A stretch of 9,811 nt of DNA from Acidimicrobiia bacterium (GTDB taxonomy: Bacteria; Actinomycetota; Acidimicrobiia; Spongiisociales; JAENVV01), in the NCBI GenBank assembly GCA_020352575.1, contig CP070681.1, positions 1,632,691 through 1,642,501 of the forward strand, written 5' to 3'. A program made the position numbers and the translations under genes. Every line of letters starts with the position of its first letter. Positions within the stretch are counted from its first letter, which is position 1. This document shows, in pieces, positions 1-5,844 of this stretch. Below the pieces are notes generated by a model. The model saw only the letters and a list, made by a program, of their open reading frames with translations. It had not been told where the DNA came from and did not search any database.

Positions 1-39
1 GCGGCCCGCCCCCGAAATGGTCGTGATGGCCGGTTGGCC

Positions 40-1014
40 CTAATCCATCGACTCCTTCACCTCGCGGTGGATGCGTTCCACCGAGGGGATCGTGTCGTCC
101 TCGAGCGGGGCCGACGACGGGAGCGGGATGTGCGGCGTGGTGATGCGACGCACCGGGGCGTCGAGGTCCCAGAACGCCTCATCGGCGACGATCGAAGCGA
201 TCTCCGCGCCCCATCCGAGCACCCGTGGATTCTCCTCGACGGTGTAGAGGCGACTCGTCTTGGCCACCGACCCGAGGATCGTTGCCGTGTCGAGTGGGAT
301 GAGCGACCGGACGTCGATGACCTCGGCCGAGATGCCGTCCTCGGCGAGTCGTTCTGCGGCCTCGAGTGCCCGGGGCACCATCATCGCCAGTGCGACGATC
401 GTGGCGTCGGTCCCCTTGCGGACGACCTTCGCCTTGCCGAGTTCGTCGACGATCTCCCCGTCGGGCACCTCGCCCTTGTGCGAGTAGAGGGTCTTGTGCT
501 CGAAGAAGAGCACCGGGTCCTCGTCGCGGACCGACGCGGCCATGAGGCCGATCACGTCCTCGGGTGTCGAGGGCGCCACGACCTTCAAGCCGGGGATGGC
601 CATCGCCCAGTTCTCGACGCTCTGGGAGTGCTGGGCACCGAACCGGGCGCCACCACCGTTCGCCGAACGGATCACGAGCGGGACATCCACCTGGCCGTCG
701 GTCATGTACCGGGCCTTGGCGATCTCGTTGACGACGATGTCCCAACAGACGGCGAAGAAGTCGCTGAACATGATCTCGGCGATCGGCCGGAGGCCGGTCA
801 TGGCAGCGCCCATCGCGGCTCCGAGGATGGCCTGTTCCGAGATGGGGGTGTCGACGACGCGGCCGGGCCCGAACTGGTCGAGGAGCCCCACCGTCGCCTT
901 GAACACCCCGCCGGCACCGGCGACGTCCTCGCCGATGAGGAAGACGCGTTCGTCACGTTCCATCTCCTGGGCGATGCCGCGGGCAACGGCGTCGCGGTAG
1001 CTCAGTTCCGCCAT
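40..1014 (-). CDS. 2-oxo acid dehydrogenase E1 component, beta subunit (pyruvate/acetoin dehydrogenase type)
   Basis: This is the beta half of the heterotetrameric thiamine-diphosphate (TPP) E1 enzyme, which decarboxylates a 2-oxo acid (or cleaves acetoin) and passes the acyl group to a lipoyl E2. The 324-residue length is normal for PdhB/AcoB. Visible family signatures are GEDV at residues 28-31, DTPISE at 55-60 (Glu60 corresponds to the Glu that activates the TPP aminopyrimidine), GGGARFGAQHSQ near 120-131, and VVAPSTPEDV, which marks the start of the late part of the TPP fold. The ATG at 1014 is chosen because GGAGG lies 8 bases upstream and the protein aligns from its first residue; longer in-frame openings have no such support. 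It overlaps the alpha-subunit stop by 13 bases, implying translational coupling. Only 39 bases follow the stop, so the expected E2/E3 genes are not visible. Pyruvate, acetoin or branched-chain substrate cannot be decided. Confidence 0.95.
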   Translation of the reverse strand: MAELSYRDAVARGIAQEMERDERVFLIGEDVAGAGGVFKATVGLLDQFGPGRVVDTPISEQAILGAAMGAAMTGLRPIAEIMFSDFFAVCWDIVVNEIAKARYMTDGQVDVPLVIRSANGGGARFGAQHSQSVENWAMAIPGLKVVAPSTPEDVIGLMAASVRDEDPVLFFEHKTLYSHKGEVPDGEIVDELGKAKVVRKGTDATIVALAMMVPRALEAAERLAEDGISAEVIDVRSLIPLDTATILGSVAKTSRLYTVEENPRVLGWGAEIASIVADEAFWDLDAPVRRITTPHIPLPSSAPLEDDTIPSVERIHREVKESMD

Positions 1015-2072
1015 CGGGCACCTCCATCGGCGTAGACGTTCGTGTGGGATGCCTCCAGTGAGGGCCGCGGCGATGCCTTCGCGTGTTCGACTGCCTCTTC
1101 GACGCGCCGTGCGACGTCGGTCGAGATCCCGGTGAGGGTGCCCTCGTCGACGCCGAGGCGGAGGAGCCGCTGGTGGTACGTCGCGATCGGATCGCGCTCC
1201 ATCCACGCGTCGATCTCCTCCTGGGGGCGGTACTTGCCCGGATCGGCCCGGGAGTGGCCACCGTGTCGATAGGTGAGGGACTCGATGAGGGAGGGGCCAC
1301 CACCGGCGCGGGCCTTCTCGATGGCCCTGCTCGCCTCGAGGTACACCGCGTCGGCGTCGTTGCCGTCGACGATGATCCGTTCCAGGCCGTAGGCAGCGGC
1401 ACGGTCTGCCGCCGGGTTCGGCACGGCGGTGATGTCACCGATGGCCGTGTACTCCATGTAGAGGTTGTTTTCGCACACGAAGATGACGGGGAGGTCGTAC
1501 ACCACCGCGAAGTTGAGCGCCTCGTGGAAGGCGCCGATGTTCGTGGTGCCGTCCCCGAAGAACGCCACGGCGACCTGGTCGGTGCCGCGGTACTTCGCCG
1601 ACCAAGCGGCCCCGTTGGCGATGGTGAGGTGGGCGCCGATGATCGCGTAGGAGCCGAGCATCCCGTGCTCGACACTCGTCAGGTGCATCGAGCCACCTTT
1701 GCCGCCGAGGATGCCGGATGATCGGCCGAGCATCTCACCGAACACGCCCTTCATGGGCACGCCGCGGGCGAGCGTGTGGCCATGGCCCCGGTAGGTGGCG
1801 AAGGTGTAGTCGTCGGGCCGGAGGGCGGTGCCGAACGCCGTGGCGGTTGCCTCCATGCCGAGATAGAGGTGACTGGTCCCTTGGACGAGGCCTTCGAGGA
1901 AGAGGCGGTGGAGTTCTTTCTCGACCTGGCGGATCTCCTCCTGGAGTTGGTACATCGCCAGTCGGGTCTCCTGCGCGATCGGCGCCTGGTCGAGGGCCGG
2001 ATCGACCGGCGCGGGGAGGATCGGGTCGTGTTCGCCGTACTCGTGGTCGACGGCGCGGACGCCATTGGTCAT
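1002..2072 (-). CDS. 2-oxo acid dehydrogenase E1 component, alpha subunit (pyruvate/acetoin dehydrogenase type)
   Basis: This is the TPP-binding alpha subunit that partners the beta subunit encoded immediately downstream. The 356-residue protein shows the classic TPP motif: GDG at 173-175 followed about 27 residues later by NN at 202-203. It also has YRGHGH at 94-99, GGKGGSMH at 123-130, and the YRHGGHSRADPGKYR loop near 268-282, equivalent to the family's regulatory active-site loop. The first about 35 residues are a poorly conserved, acidic and proline-rich leader. The start at 2072 has AAGGAGA six bases upstream. The two genes share one promoter with an operator over its -35 element. Sequence style (short alpha subunit, separate beta) fits the PdhA/AcoA group rather than the single-chain AceE type. 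Substrate is unresolved; the LacI-type operators suggest inducible catabolic use rather than housekeeping, which is an inference. Confidence 0.95.
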   Translation of the reverse strand: MTNGVRAVDHEYGEHDPILPAPVDPALDQAPIAQETRLAMYQLQEEIRQVEKELHRLFLEGLVQGTSHLYLGMEATATAFGTALRPDDYTFATYRGHGHTLARGVPMKGVFGEMLGRSSGILGGKGGSMHLTSVEHGMLGSYAIIGAHLTIANGAAWSAKYRGTDQVAVAFFGDGTTNIGAFHEALNFAVVYDLPVIFVCENNLYMEYTAIGDITAVPNPAADRAAAYGLERIIVDGNDADAVYLEASRAIEKARAGGGPSLIESLTYRHGGHSRADPGKYRPQEEIDAWMERDPIATYHQRLLRLGVDEGTLTGISTDVARRVEEAVEHAKASPRPSLEASHTNVYADGGARWRN

Positions 2073-2139
2073 GCCTTGTCTCCTTCGGGTCTCCGTCGTG
2101 CACGGATCCACGGGTTGGTGTCGGCGGTTCGCGCGGTCG

Positions 2140-2168
2140 AACCTACCGGACGGGTGACGGCTCTGCAA
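2140..2168 (-). promoter_or_regulatory. Predicted promoter of the E1 alpha-beta operon
   Basis: Read on the minus strand, TTGCAG (2168-2163), a 17-base spacer and TAGGTT (2145-2140, fitting the actinobacterial TANNNT -10) lie about 65 bases before the E1 alpha start. The -35 overlaps the right half of the GCAAGGGCTTGC palindrome, so a bound repressor would block polymerase. The same spacing and a near-identical -10 occur before the M24 gene. Found by eye; no transcript data. Confidence 0.5.
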
Positions 2169-2176
2169 GCCCTTGC
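2165..2176. promoter_or_regulatory. LacI-type operator, GCAAG-type, upstream of the E1 operon
   Basis: GCAAGCCCTTGC is a 12-base palindrome broken only at its central pair. It matches the perfect GCAAGCGCTTGC site between the LacI gene and the M24 gene in all but one base. It covers the -35 of the predicted E1 promoter, the position of a classic repressor site. The likely binder is the adjacent LacI-family protein, whose own promoter carries two copies. Confidence 0.55.
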
Positions 2177-2177
2177 A

Positions 2178-2189
2178 CAATCGATTTCA
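2178..2189. promoter_or_regulatory. Second LacI-type operator half of the E1 control region (TGAAATCGATTG)
   Basis: On the minus strand TGAAATCGATTG lies one base upstream of the GCAAG-type operator. Its core AATCGATT is a perfect palindrome with the central CG typical of LacI/GalR-family sites. The identical 12 bases recur at 5788-5799 in the selenoprotein/hydrolase divergent spacer. This may be a site for a second LacI-family regulator encoded elsewhere, or a second recognition mode of the local one. Confidence 0.4.
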
Positions 2190-2205
2190 GTGGAGGCGGC
2201 CACGG

Positions 2206-3261
2206 TCATGCCTTCGTGGGGTCGGTACTGCCACGGATGATGAGTTCCTGGTCGATCTCGATGCTTGCCAGGGAGATGTCTCCCTCGAGCAGTCGGAGTG
2301 CCGCATCCGCCGCGGCATGGCCGACCTCCCACCCGGGGTAGTGGACGGTGGTGAGTCCCGGCGTGAGGTGCTCGGTCATGGGGGAGTCGTTGAAACCGGC
2401 GACCGCCACGTCGCCGGGGATGGCAAGGCCGTGCCGCTTGAGCACCGAGATCGCCCCCAGTGCCATGGAGTCGTTGTGGGCGAAGACGGCGGTCGGGTGG
2501 TCGTCGCCGGTGGTCGCAAGCAGGTGTTCCATCAATGCGGCGCCGTCCTCCACCTTCGTGGAGGTGACCTCCATCTCGAGGTGGGTCTCCCGTAGGCCCC
2601 GGGCCTTCGCCACCGACGAAAAACCGCGGGAACGGAGCGGGAAGTTGAGGACGTTCGACGGGCCCCGGAGTTGGGCGACGTGGGTGTGGCCGAGGTCGGC
2701 GAGGTGGGACGCAACGAGCGCGCCGCCCATCTTCCCGTCCGAGATCACCGCGCCGACACCCGCACCGGGGAGCGGTCGCGCGGCCACCACGGTGGGCACC
2801 ACCTGCCCGGCGGACCGGACGACGTCCTGGTCACCCTCCCGGCCGGCGAGCACGATGAGGGCGTCGACTCGGCGGGCGACCATGTGGTCGACGAGCTCGG
2901 CGAGGGCGCCCGGTTGGTCGTCGGTCTCTGCGACGATCGGCACGACGCCGTCGTCGTGCATGCGACTCGCGATCCCGTGGATGATCGGGGTGACCCACGG
3001 GTTGCCGAGGTCGGCAGCGATGACCGCCACGGTCGCCGTGCGCCCCGTCATGAGGCTGCGGGCGGCAAGGTTCGGCCGGTACCCGATCCGCTCGGCCGCC
3101 TCAAGGACCCGCTCACGGGTCTCGGCCTTCACCATCGACGCCCGGCCGGGGTCGAGGGCCCGGGAGACCGTGGAGGGGTGGAGTCCGACGGCCTCGGCGA
3201 CGTCGGCGAGCGTGGCTCCCGTCCGCACCGGGATCCGGGTGTCCGTGGTCGGGGTCACCAT
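2206..3261 (-). CDS. LacI/GalR-family transcriptional regulator
   Basis: This is a 351-residue repressor-type regulator of normal LacI length. Residues about 16-36 (ATLADVAEAVGLHPSTVSRAL) form the LacI helix-turn-helix, followed by the hinge segment RERVLEAAERIGYRPNLAARSL near 51-72. From about 75 onward is a periplasmic-binding-protein-like effector domain, with VAVIAADLGNPWVTPIIHGI, a middle AVISDGKMGG segment, AVFAHNDSMALGAISVLKRHGL, and a C-terminal GFNDSPMTEHLTPGLTTVHYP stretch; these are the family's usual ligand-pocket landmarks. The ATG at 3261 has GGAGG eight bases upstream; an earlier ATG in the ribosome-binding region is in another frame. The gene is divergent from the M24 gene and its promoter contains two tandem operators, implying autorepression. 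The effector is unknown; sugar or sugar-acid ligands are common in the family but other small molecules occur. Confidence 0.93.
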   Translation of the reverse strand: MVTPTTDTRIPVRTGATLADVAEAVGLHPSTVSRALDPGRASMVKAETRERVLEAAERIGYRPNLAARSLMTGRTATVAVIAADLGNPWVTPIIHGIASRMHDDGVVPIVAETDDQPGALAELVDHMVARRVDALIVLAGREGDQDVVRSAGQVVPTVVAARPLPGAGVGAVISDGKMGGALVASHLADLGHTHVAQLRGPSNVLNFPLRSRGFSSVAKARGLRETHLEMEVTSTKVEDGAALMEHLLATTGDDHPTAVFAHNDSMALGAISVLKRHGLAIPGDVAVAGFNDSPMTEHLTPGLTTVHYPGWEVGHAAADAALRLLEGDISLASIEIDQELIIRGSTDPTKA

Positions 3262-3281
3262 CGGCGTGCCTCCATGGCGAC

Positions 3282-3311
3282 ATCCTATGACGGGACAAGC
3301 GCTTGCAGCAA
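3282..3311 (-). promoter_or_regulatory. Predicted promoter of the LacI-family gene
   Basis: On the minus strand TTGCTG (3311-3306), an 18-base spacer and TAGGAT (3287-3282, TANNNT) precede the regulator start by about 20 bases. One operator fills the spacer and the other overlaps the -35, so the regulator should repress itself. Assigned by eye; the leader would be short, about 14 bases. Confidence 0.4.
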
Positions 3312-3320
3312 GCGCTTGCA
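3296..3320. promoter_or_regulatory. Tandem LacI operators shared by divergent promoters
   Basis: Two perfect palindromes CAAGCGCTTG lie at 3296-3305 and 3309-3318, with centres 13 bases apart, so a 12-base unit CAAGCGCTTGCA is directly repeated. The second extends to the perfect 12-mer GCAAGCGCTTGC (3308-3319). Central CG and half-site form fit the LacI family. They overlap the promoters of both the regulator and the M24 gene, which makes them the prime binding sites of the regulator encoded next door. Confidence 0.8.
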
Positions 3321-3344
3321 GGGATTCCGGCGTCGCGATAGGGT
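3316..3344 (+). promoter_or_regulatory. Predicted promoter of the M24-family gene
   Basis: TTGCAG (3316-3321), a 17-base spacer and TAGGGT (3339-3344) form a TANNNT-type promoter about 40 bases before the M24 start. The -35 begins inside the second palindrome. The element order, spacing and operator position copy the E1 promoter at 2140-2168, which supports both being real and co-regulated. Confidence 0.55.
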
Positions 3345-3385
3345 GGCAGGAGGCACCCGGCGTGCGTCCGCAGATAGGAGAGCCC

Positions 3386-4639
3386 ATGGATACCTTCCCG
3401 GTGGCAACGACCCCCGCACCTGGCCTGATGGCTGTTGATTGGGAGAACCGCGTTGATTTTGAGCGGTTGCGTCAGTATCGGTTGGCGCGGGTGAAGGAGC
3501 AGATGGAGGCGTTTGGTCTGGGTGCGTTGCTGTTGTTCGAGACGTCGAACATTCGGTATGCGACGGCGACCCAGATTGGGTATTGGGCGTTCAACAAGGG
3601 TGAGCGTTGGGTGTTGGTGACGAGGGAGGGTCGTCCGAAGATCTGGGATTTCGGGTCGGCTGCGAAGGCGCATCGGTTGCAGTTGCCGCACATGTATGAC
3701 GAGGAGAACTCGATCGGGGGGAATACGGGGTTGCAGGGTGCGATCGGGCCTGAGGTGGGGTTGCATGAGCGGGCGGCGAAGGAGATCGCTGCGGAGTTGC
3801 GTGATCGTGGTGTGGGGGGTGAGCCGGTCGGTGTGGACATGGCTGAGACGTCGGTGTTCTTGGAGCTGGCGAGGCAGGGTGTCCATGTGGTGGATGGGCA
3901 GCAGCCGATGATGCATGCCCGGGAGATCAAGAGTCCTGACGAGATCATGTTGTTGACGCAGGCGTCGGCGATGGTGGATGGGCTGTATCACGAGATCTTC
4001 GAGATGCTCAAGCCGGGTGTGCGTGAGTCCGACGTGGTGGCGTTGGCCCATGCCCGGTTGTTCGAGATGGGTTCGGAGTTCGTGGAGGCGATCAACTCGA
4101 TTGCGGGTGAGCGGTGTTCGCCGCATCCGCATGTGTTCAGTGATCGGATGATCCGCCCTGGTGATCAGGCGTACTTCGACATCATCCACGCGTTCAATGG
4201 GTATCGGACGTGTTACTACCGGACGTTCGTGGTGGGTCGTGCCACGCAGGCGCATCGGGATGCGTTCAAGCAGGCTCGTGAGTGGATGGACGCTGCGATC
4301 GAGTTGGTGCGCCCGGGGAACACGACGGATCAGATCGCGGCGGTGTGGCCCAAGGCTGAGGAGTTCGGGTTCGTGGACGAGATGGACGCGTTCGGCTTGC
4401 AGTTCGGTCACGGTGTGGGGATCGGGTTGCATGAGCGGCCGATCATCAGCCGCCTGAACTCGTTCGATGATCCGGTCGAGATCAAGGAGGGCATGTACTT
4501 CGCGCTCGAGACCTACGCGCCGGCTGGTGATGGCCGGTCGGCGGCTCGGATCGAGGAGATGATGGTCGTGACCAAGGACGGTCCGCTCGTCACCACCCTC
4601 TTCCCCTGCGAAGAACTCATGGTCGCCAACGAGTACTGA
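3386..4639 (+). CDS. M24-family (creatinase/aminopeptidase P fold) protein, DddP/Xaa-Pro-peptidase-like, with altered metal site
   Basis: The 417-residue protein has an N-terminal creatinase-like domain (about 25-170, including LLLFETSNIRYAT near 48-60 and a WDF motif near 87) and a C-terminal pita-bread domain (about 185-410). Expected metal ligands are Asp265 (YFDIIHAFNGY), His342 (FGHGVGIGLHE), Glu375 (ALETYAP) and Glu390 (RIEEMMVVT). The second Asp, normally 11 residues after the first in a SDxTRT motif, is Cys276 (RTCYYRTF). Known members are prolidases, Xaa-Pro aminopeptidases, creatinase and the DMSP lyase DddP; N-terminal motifs resemble DddP-like proteins, but function is open. The start at ATG 3386 follows AGGAG closely; the frame is open much further upstream only across the antisense LacI gene. 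Leu codons are mostly TTG (18 of 29, none in the last 60 codons), unlike all neighbours. Confidence 0.85.
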   Translation: MDTFPVATTPAPGLMAVDWENRVDFERLRQYRLARVKEQMEAFGLGALLLFETSNIRYATATQIGYWAFNKGERWVLVTREGRPKIWDFGSAAKAHRLQLPHMYDEENSIGGNTGLQGAIGPEVGLHERAAKEIAAELRDRGVGGEPVGVDMAETSVFLELARQGVHVVDGQQPMMHAREIKSPDEIMLLTQASAMVDGLYHEIFEMLKPGVRESDVVALAHARLFEMGSEFVEAINSIAGERCSPHPHVFSDRMIRPGDQAYFDIIHAFNGYRTCYYRTFVVGRATQAHRDAFKQAREWMDAAIELVRPGNTTDQIAAVWPKAEEFGFVDEMDAFGLQFGHGVGIGLHERPIISRLNSFDDPVEIKEGMYFALETYAPAGDGRSAARIEEMMVVTKDGPLVTTLFPCEELMVANEY

Positions 4640-4645
4640 TGATGA

Positions 4646-4674
4646 CGGTGCCCTCGGTACTGCCGGGGGCACTG
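4646..4674. terminator. Bidirectional terminator-like hairpin between convergent genes
   Basis: Positions 4648-4657 (GTGCCCTCGG) pair with 4663-4672 (CCGGGGGCAC) around a five-base loop, with one G-U pair, and two further pairs extend the stem to 12. It lies 6 bases after the M24 stop and 16 bases after the stop of the opposing small gene. There is no T-tract, as is common for GC-rich actinobacterial terminators. It probably serves both transcripts. Confidence 0.6.
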
Positions 4675-4690
4675 CTCCCGTTGGGGACGC

Positions 4691-4981
4691 TCAGAGGAAC
4701 TCGCCGCGCTCGGCCGTCTCGATCGAGAACAGCCGATCGGTGAGCCATGAGGTGTGGGGCGTGACCTCGTCCTCGATGATCGTGATCATCTCCTCGCATC
4801 GCGCCACGTACTGCCCCATGCGGCCTGCGACCTTCTTGTTCGGCTCGTCGAGCGCGAGCGCTTCCGCCTGCACGGCCTTGGCCTCTTCGATGAGTTCGTC
4901 CAGGGCATCGAGGGCGGCGTAGACGGCATCCGTCATCGCCTCGGTCTTGGCCTCGATGCGGGGCTTGGCGTTCAGAGCCAC
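4691..4981 (-). CDS. Small helical protein of unknown function, coupled to the selenoprotein gene
   Basis: The 96-residue product is not recognised. It is strongly charged and Ala/Glu-rich, with an extended helix-forming stretch (about residues 5-80) interrupted by DEPNKK, and a single Cys in VARCEEMITII. It has no signal peptide or membrane segment, so it is likely cytoplasmic and possibly a helical hairpin or coiled-coil. The GTG at 4981 is preferred because GGAGGAGG lies 8 bases upstream; an ATG at 4999 (six residues longer) falls inside that ribosome-binding stretch. With this start it overlaps the selenoprotein stop by 10 bases, so the two are translationally coupled. The pairing suggests a partner or accessory subunit of the selenoprotein. 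It does not resemble the glycine-reductase A or C proteins, nor the PrdA proprotein. Confidence 0.75.
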   Translation of the reverse strand: MALNAKPRIEAKTEAMTDAVYAALDALDELIEEAKAVQAEALALDEPNKKVAGRMGQYVARCEEMITIIEDEVTPHTSWLTDRLFSIETAERGEFL

Positions 4982-5763
4982 TTCTTCCACCTCCTCCAAC
5001 GGAACGGCAGTTCCACGAACGAACGGTCCTCGGCGGTCTCCAGCAGCTGCAACAGCGCCTCGAGGACGAGGTGGTGCTGCTCGGGCTGGTGGGGCTCACC
5101 GAGCGGGTTGCCGTGGGGGAAACGTGCCCACGCCGCCCGGGGAACCCGCACGCCGTAGGTGATGTCGGGACGCATGGCGATCGTCACCGTGGGGATGCCG
5201 CTTGCTTCGACGGCGCCTTGGACCAGTCCGACCGACCGGTGGCACATCGGTCAGCCAGGCACCATGATCGCCACGTCCACTTCGGCGTCGTGGAGGAGGT
5301 CGACCACCTTCGGGGCGAGGACGTCCTGCACGGGGGAAGGATCGGGGTTGAACCCCATCATCCCGACGTGCACGGGGCTGGCCGCACCGATCCTCCCTCG
5401 CTCGACGAGCTCGTGGAGGCGGTCGATCGGGAACACGCAGTTGGGATCCTGCTCGGCCGACGAGGTGTCGTAGTGGGTGTGCGTGAACCGGAGGCGGGAG
5501 GGATCCAGGTCGTCGGGGAGGACGCGGTGGGTGTGGTCGCCGTCGTGGGTGAGGACGTTGAACGGCTCCTGGTCGTCCAAGTGCGCGCCAGCCGTCGTGC
5601 AGAGCGCCACCCGTGACGCGGAGAGCGGTTTGGAGAGGGGCGTGAAGGCCGGGTCCTCGTTCACCCGGGGATTGGAGCCCTCGTGGGCCCGGGCGATGAA
5701 CTCGATCCACTCGTGGTACTGCTCCTGGAGTCCCTCGGTGTCGATGGGTTGCAGGTCGAACAC
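4972..5763 (-). CDS. PrdB/GrdB-like selenoprotein (glycine/betaine/D-proline reductase component B family), UGA read as selenocysteine
   Basis: One 263-residue protein is obtained if the in-frame TGA at 5251-5253 is decoded as selenocysteine (Sec171). Family motifs lie on both sides. Before it are RVALCTTAGAHL (51-62), FTHTHYDTSSAEQDPNCVFPIDRL (93-116), VHVGMMGFNPD (131-141) and VDVAIMVPG (162-170). After it are PMCHRSVGLVQGAVEASGIPTV (172-193) and RFPHGNPLGEP (214-224). The active-site motif becomes U-P-M-C, the UxxC redox pattern known in GrdB and PrdB. Length matches the short PrdB type rather than GrdB (about 430). In clostridial reductases this component attacks the substrate C-N bond; the role here, without visible partner subunits, is unknown. 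The GTG at 5763 is chosen because GGAGG lies four bases upstream; the ATG at 5790 lies inside an operator and lacks a ribosome-binding site. It is coupled to the small gene downstream. Confidence 0.85.
5215..5243 (-). promoter_or_regulatory. Candidate bacterial SECIS element
   Basis: Counting the U of UGA as 1, mRNA bases 14-20 (ACCGGUC) pair with 26-32 (GACUGGU) to give a seven-pair stem with one G-U, closing a five-base GGUCG loop. GCC at 11-13 can pair with GGC at 37-39 across a CCAA bulge. The loop GGUC falls at 21-24; in E. coli fdhF the SelB-contacting loop GGUC lies at about 22-25 by the same count. G in the first loop positions and the 16-37-base distance fit the published bacterial SECIS rule (recalled). 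The bulged U of fdhF is not evident. Confidence 0.75.
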
Positions 5764-5785
5764 AATTCCTCCGCCGGTAGGGCAC

Positions 5786-5799
5786 TGCAATCGATTTCA
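5786..5799. promoter_or_regulatory. LacI-type operator in the selenoprotein/hydrolase divergent spacer
   Basis: Read on the minus strand, TGAAATCGATTGCA is a palindrome at 12 of 14 positions with central CG, close to the LacI/CcpA-type pattern TGnnAnCGnTnnCA. Twelve of its bases recur exactly at 2178-2189 before the E1 operon. Possible -10 boxes flank it: TAGTGT at 5804-5809 (plus, hydrolase) and TACACT at 5805-5800 (minus, selenoprotein), though no good -35 was found for either. It is placed to control both directions. Confidence 0.55.
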
Positions 5800-5844
5800 A
5801 GTGTAGTGTGACCGGGCGCCGCCGACCCCTCCGGAGAGAAGGAA

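Noticed and set aside
1..39. Possible next gene (E2) downstream of E1 beta
   Set aside because: No start with a ribosome-binding site is visible in these 39 bases on the minus strand; too short to call.
34..1035. A 333-codon open frame on the plus strand opposite the E1 beta gene
   Set aside because: The translation is a charged Asp/Arg/Gly/His-rich shadow typical of GC-rich antisense frames, with no domain and no ribosome-binding site.
2348..3385. N-terminal extension of the M24 frame back across the LacI gene
   Set aside because: The extension is antisense to the LacI gene and crosses the operators; ATG 3386 has a ribosome-binding site and the homologous sequence starts there.
3113..4672. 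A 519-codon open frame on the minus strand opposite the M24 gene
   Set aside because: It is antisense to a well-supported family protein, has low-complexity His/Arg/Leu composition, and arises from the G/T-ending codons of the M24 gene.
5251..5253. UGA as a nonsense mutation, giving a pseudogene or two separate genes
   Set aside because: Frame and conservation persist across it, it fits a UxxC active site, and a SECIS-like hairpin follows at the right distance; the downstream half has no ribosome-binding site of its own.
5764..5790. Selenoprotein start at ATG 5790
   Set aside because: This ATG lies inside the LacI-type palindrome with no ribosome-binding site; GTG 5763 has GGAGG just upstream, although the four-base spacing is short.
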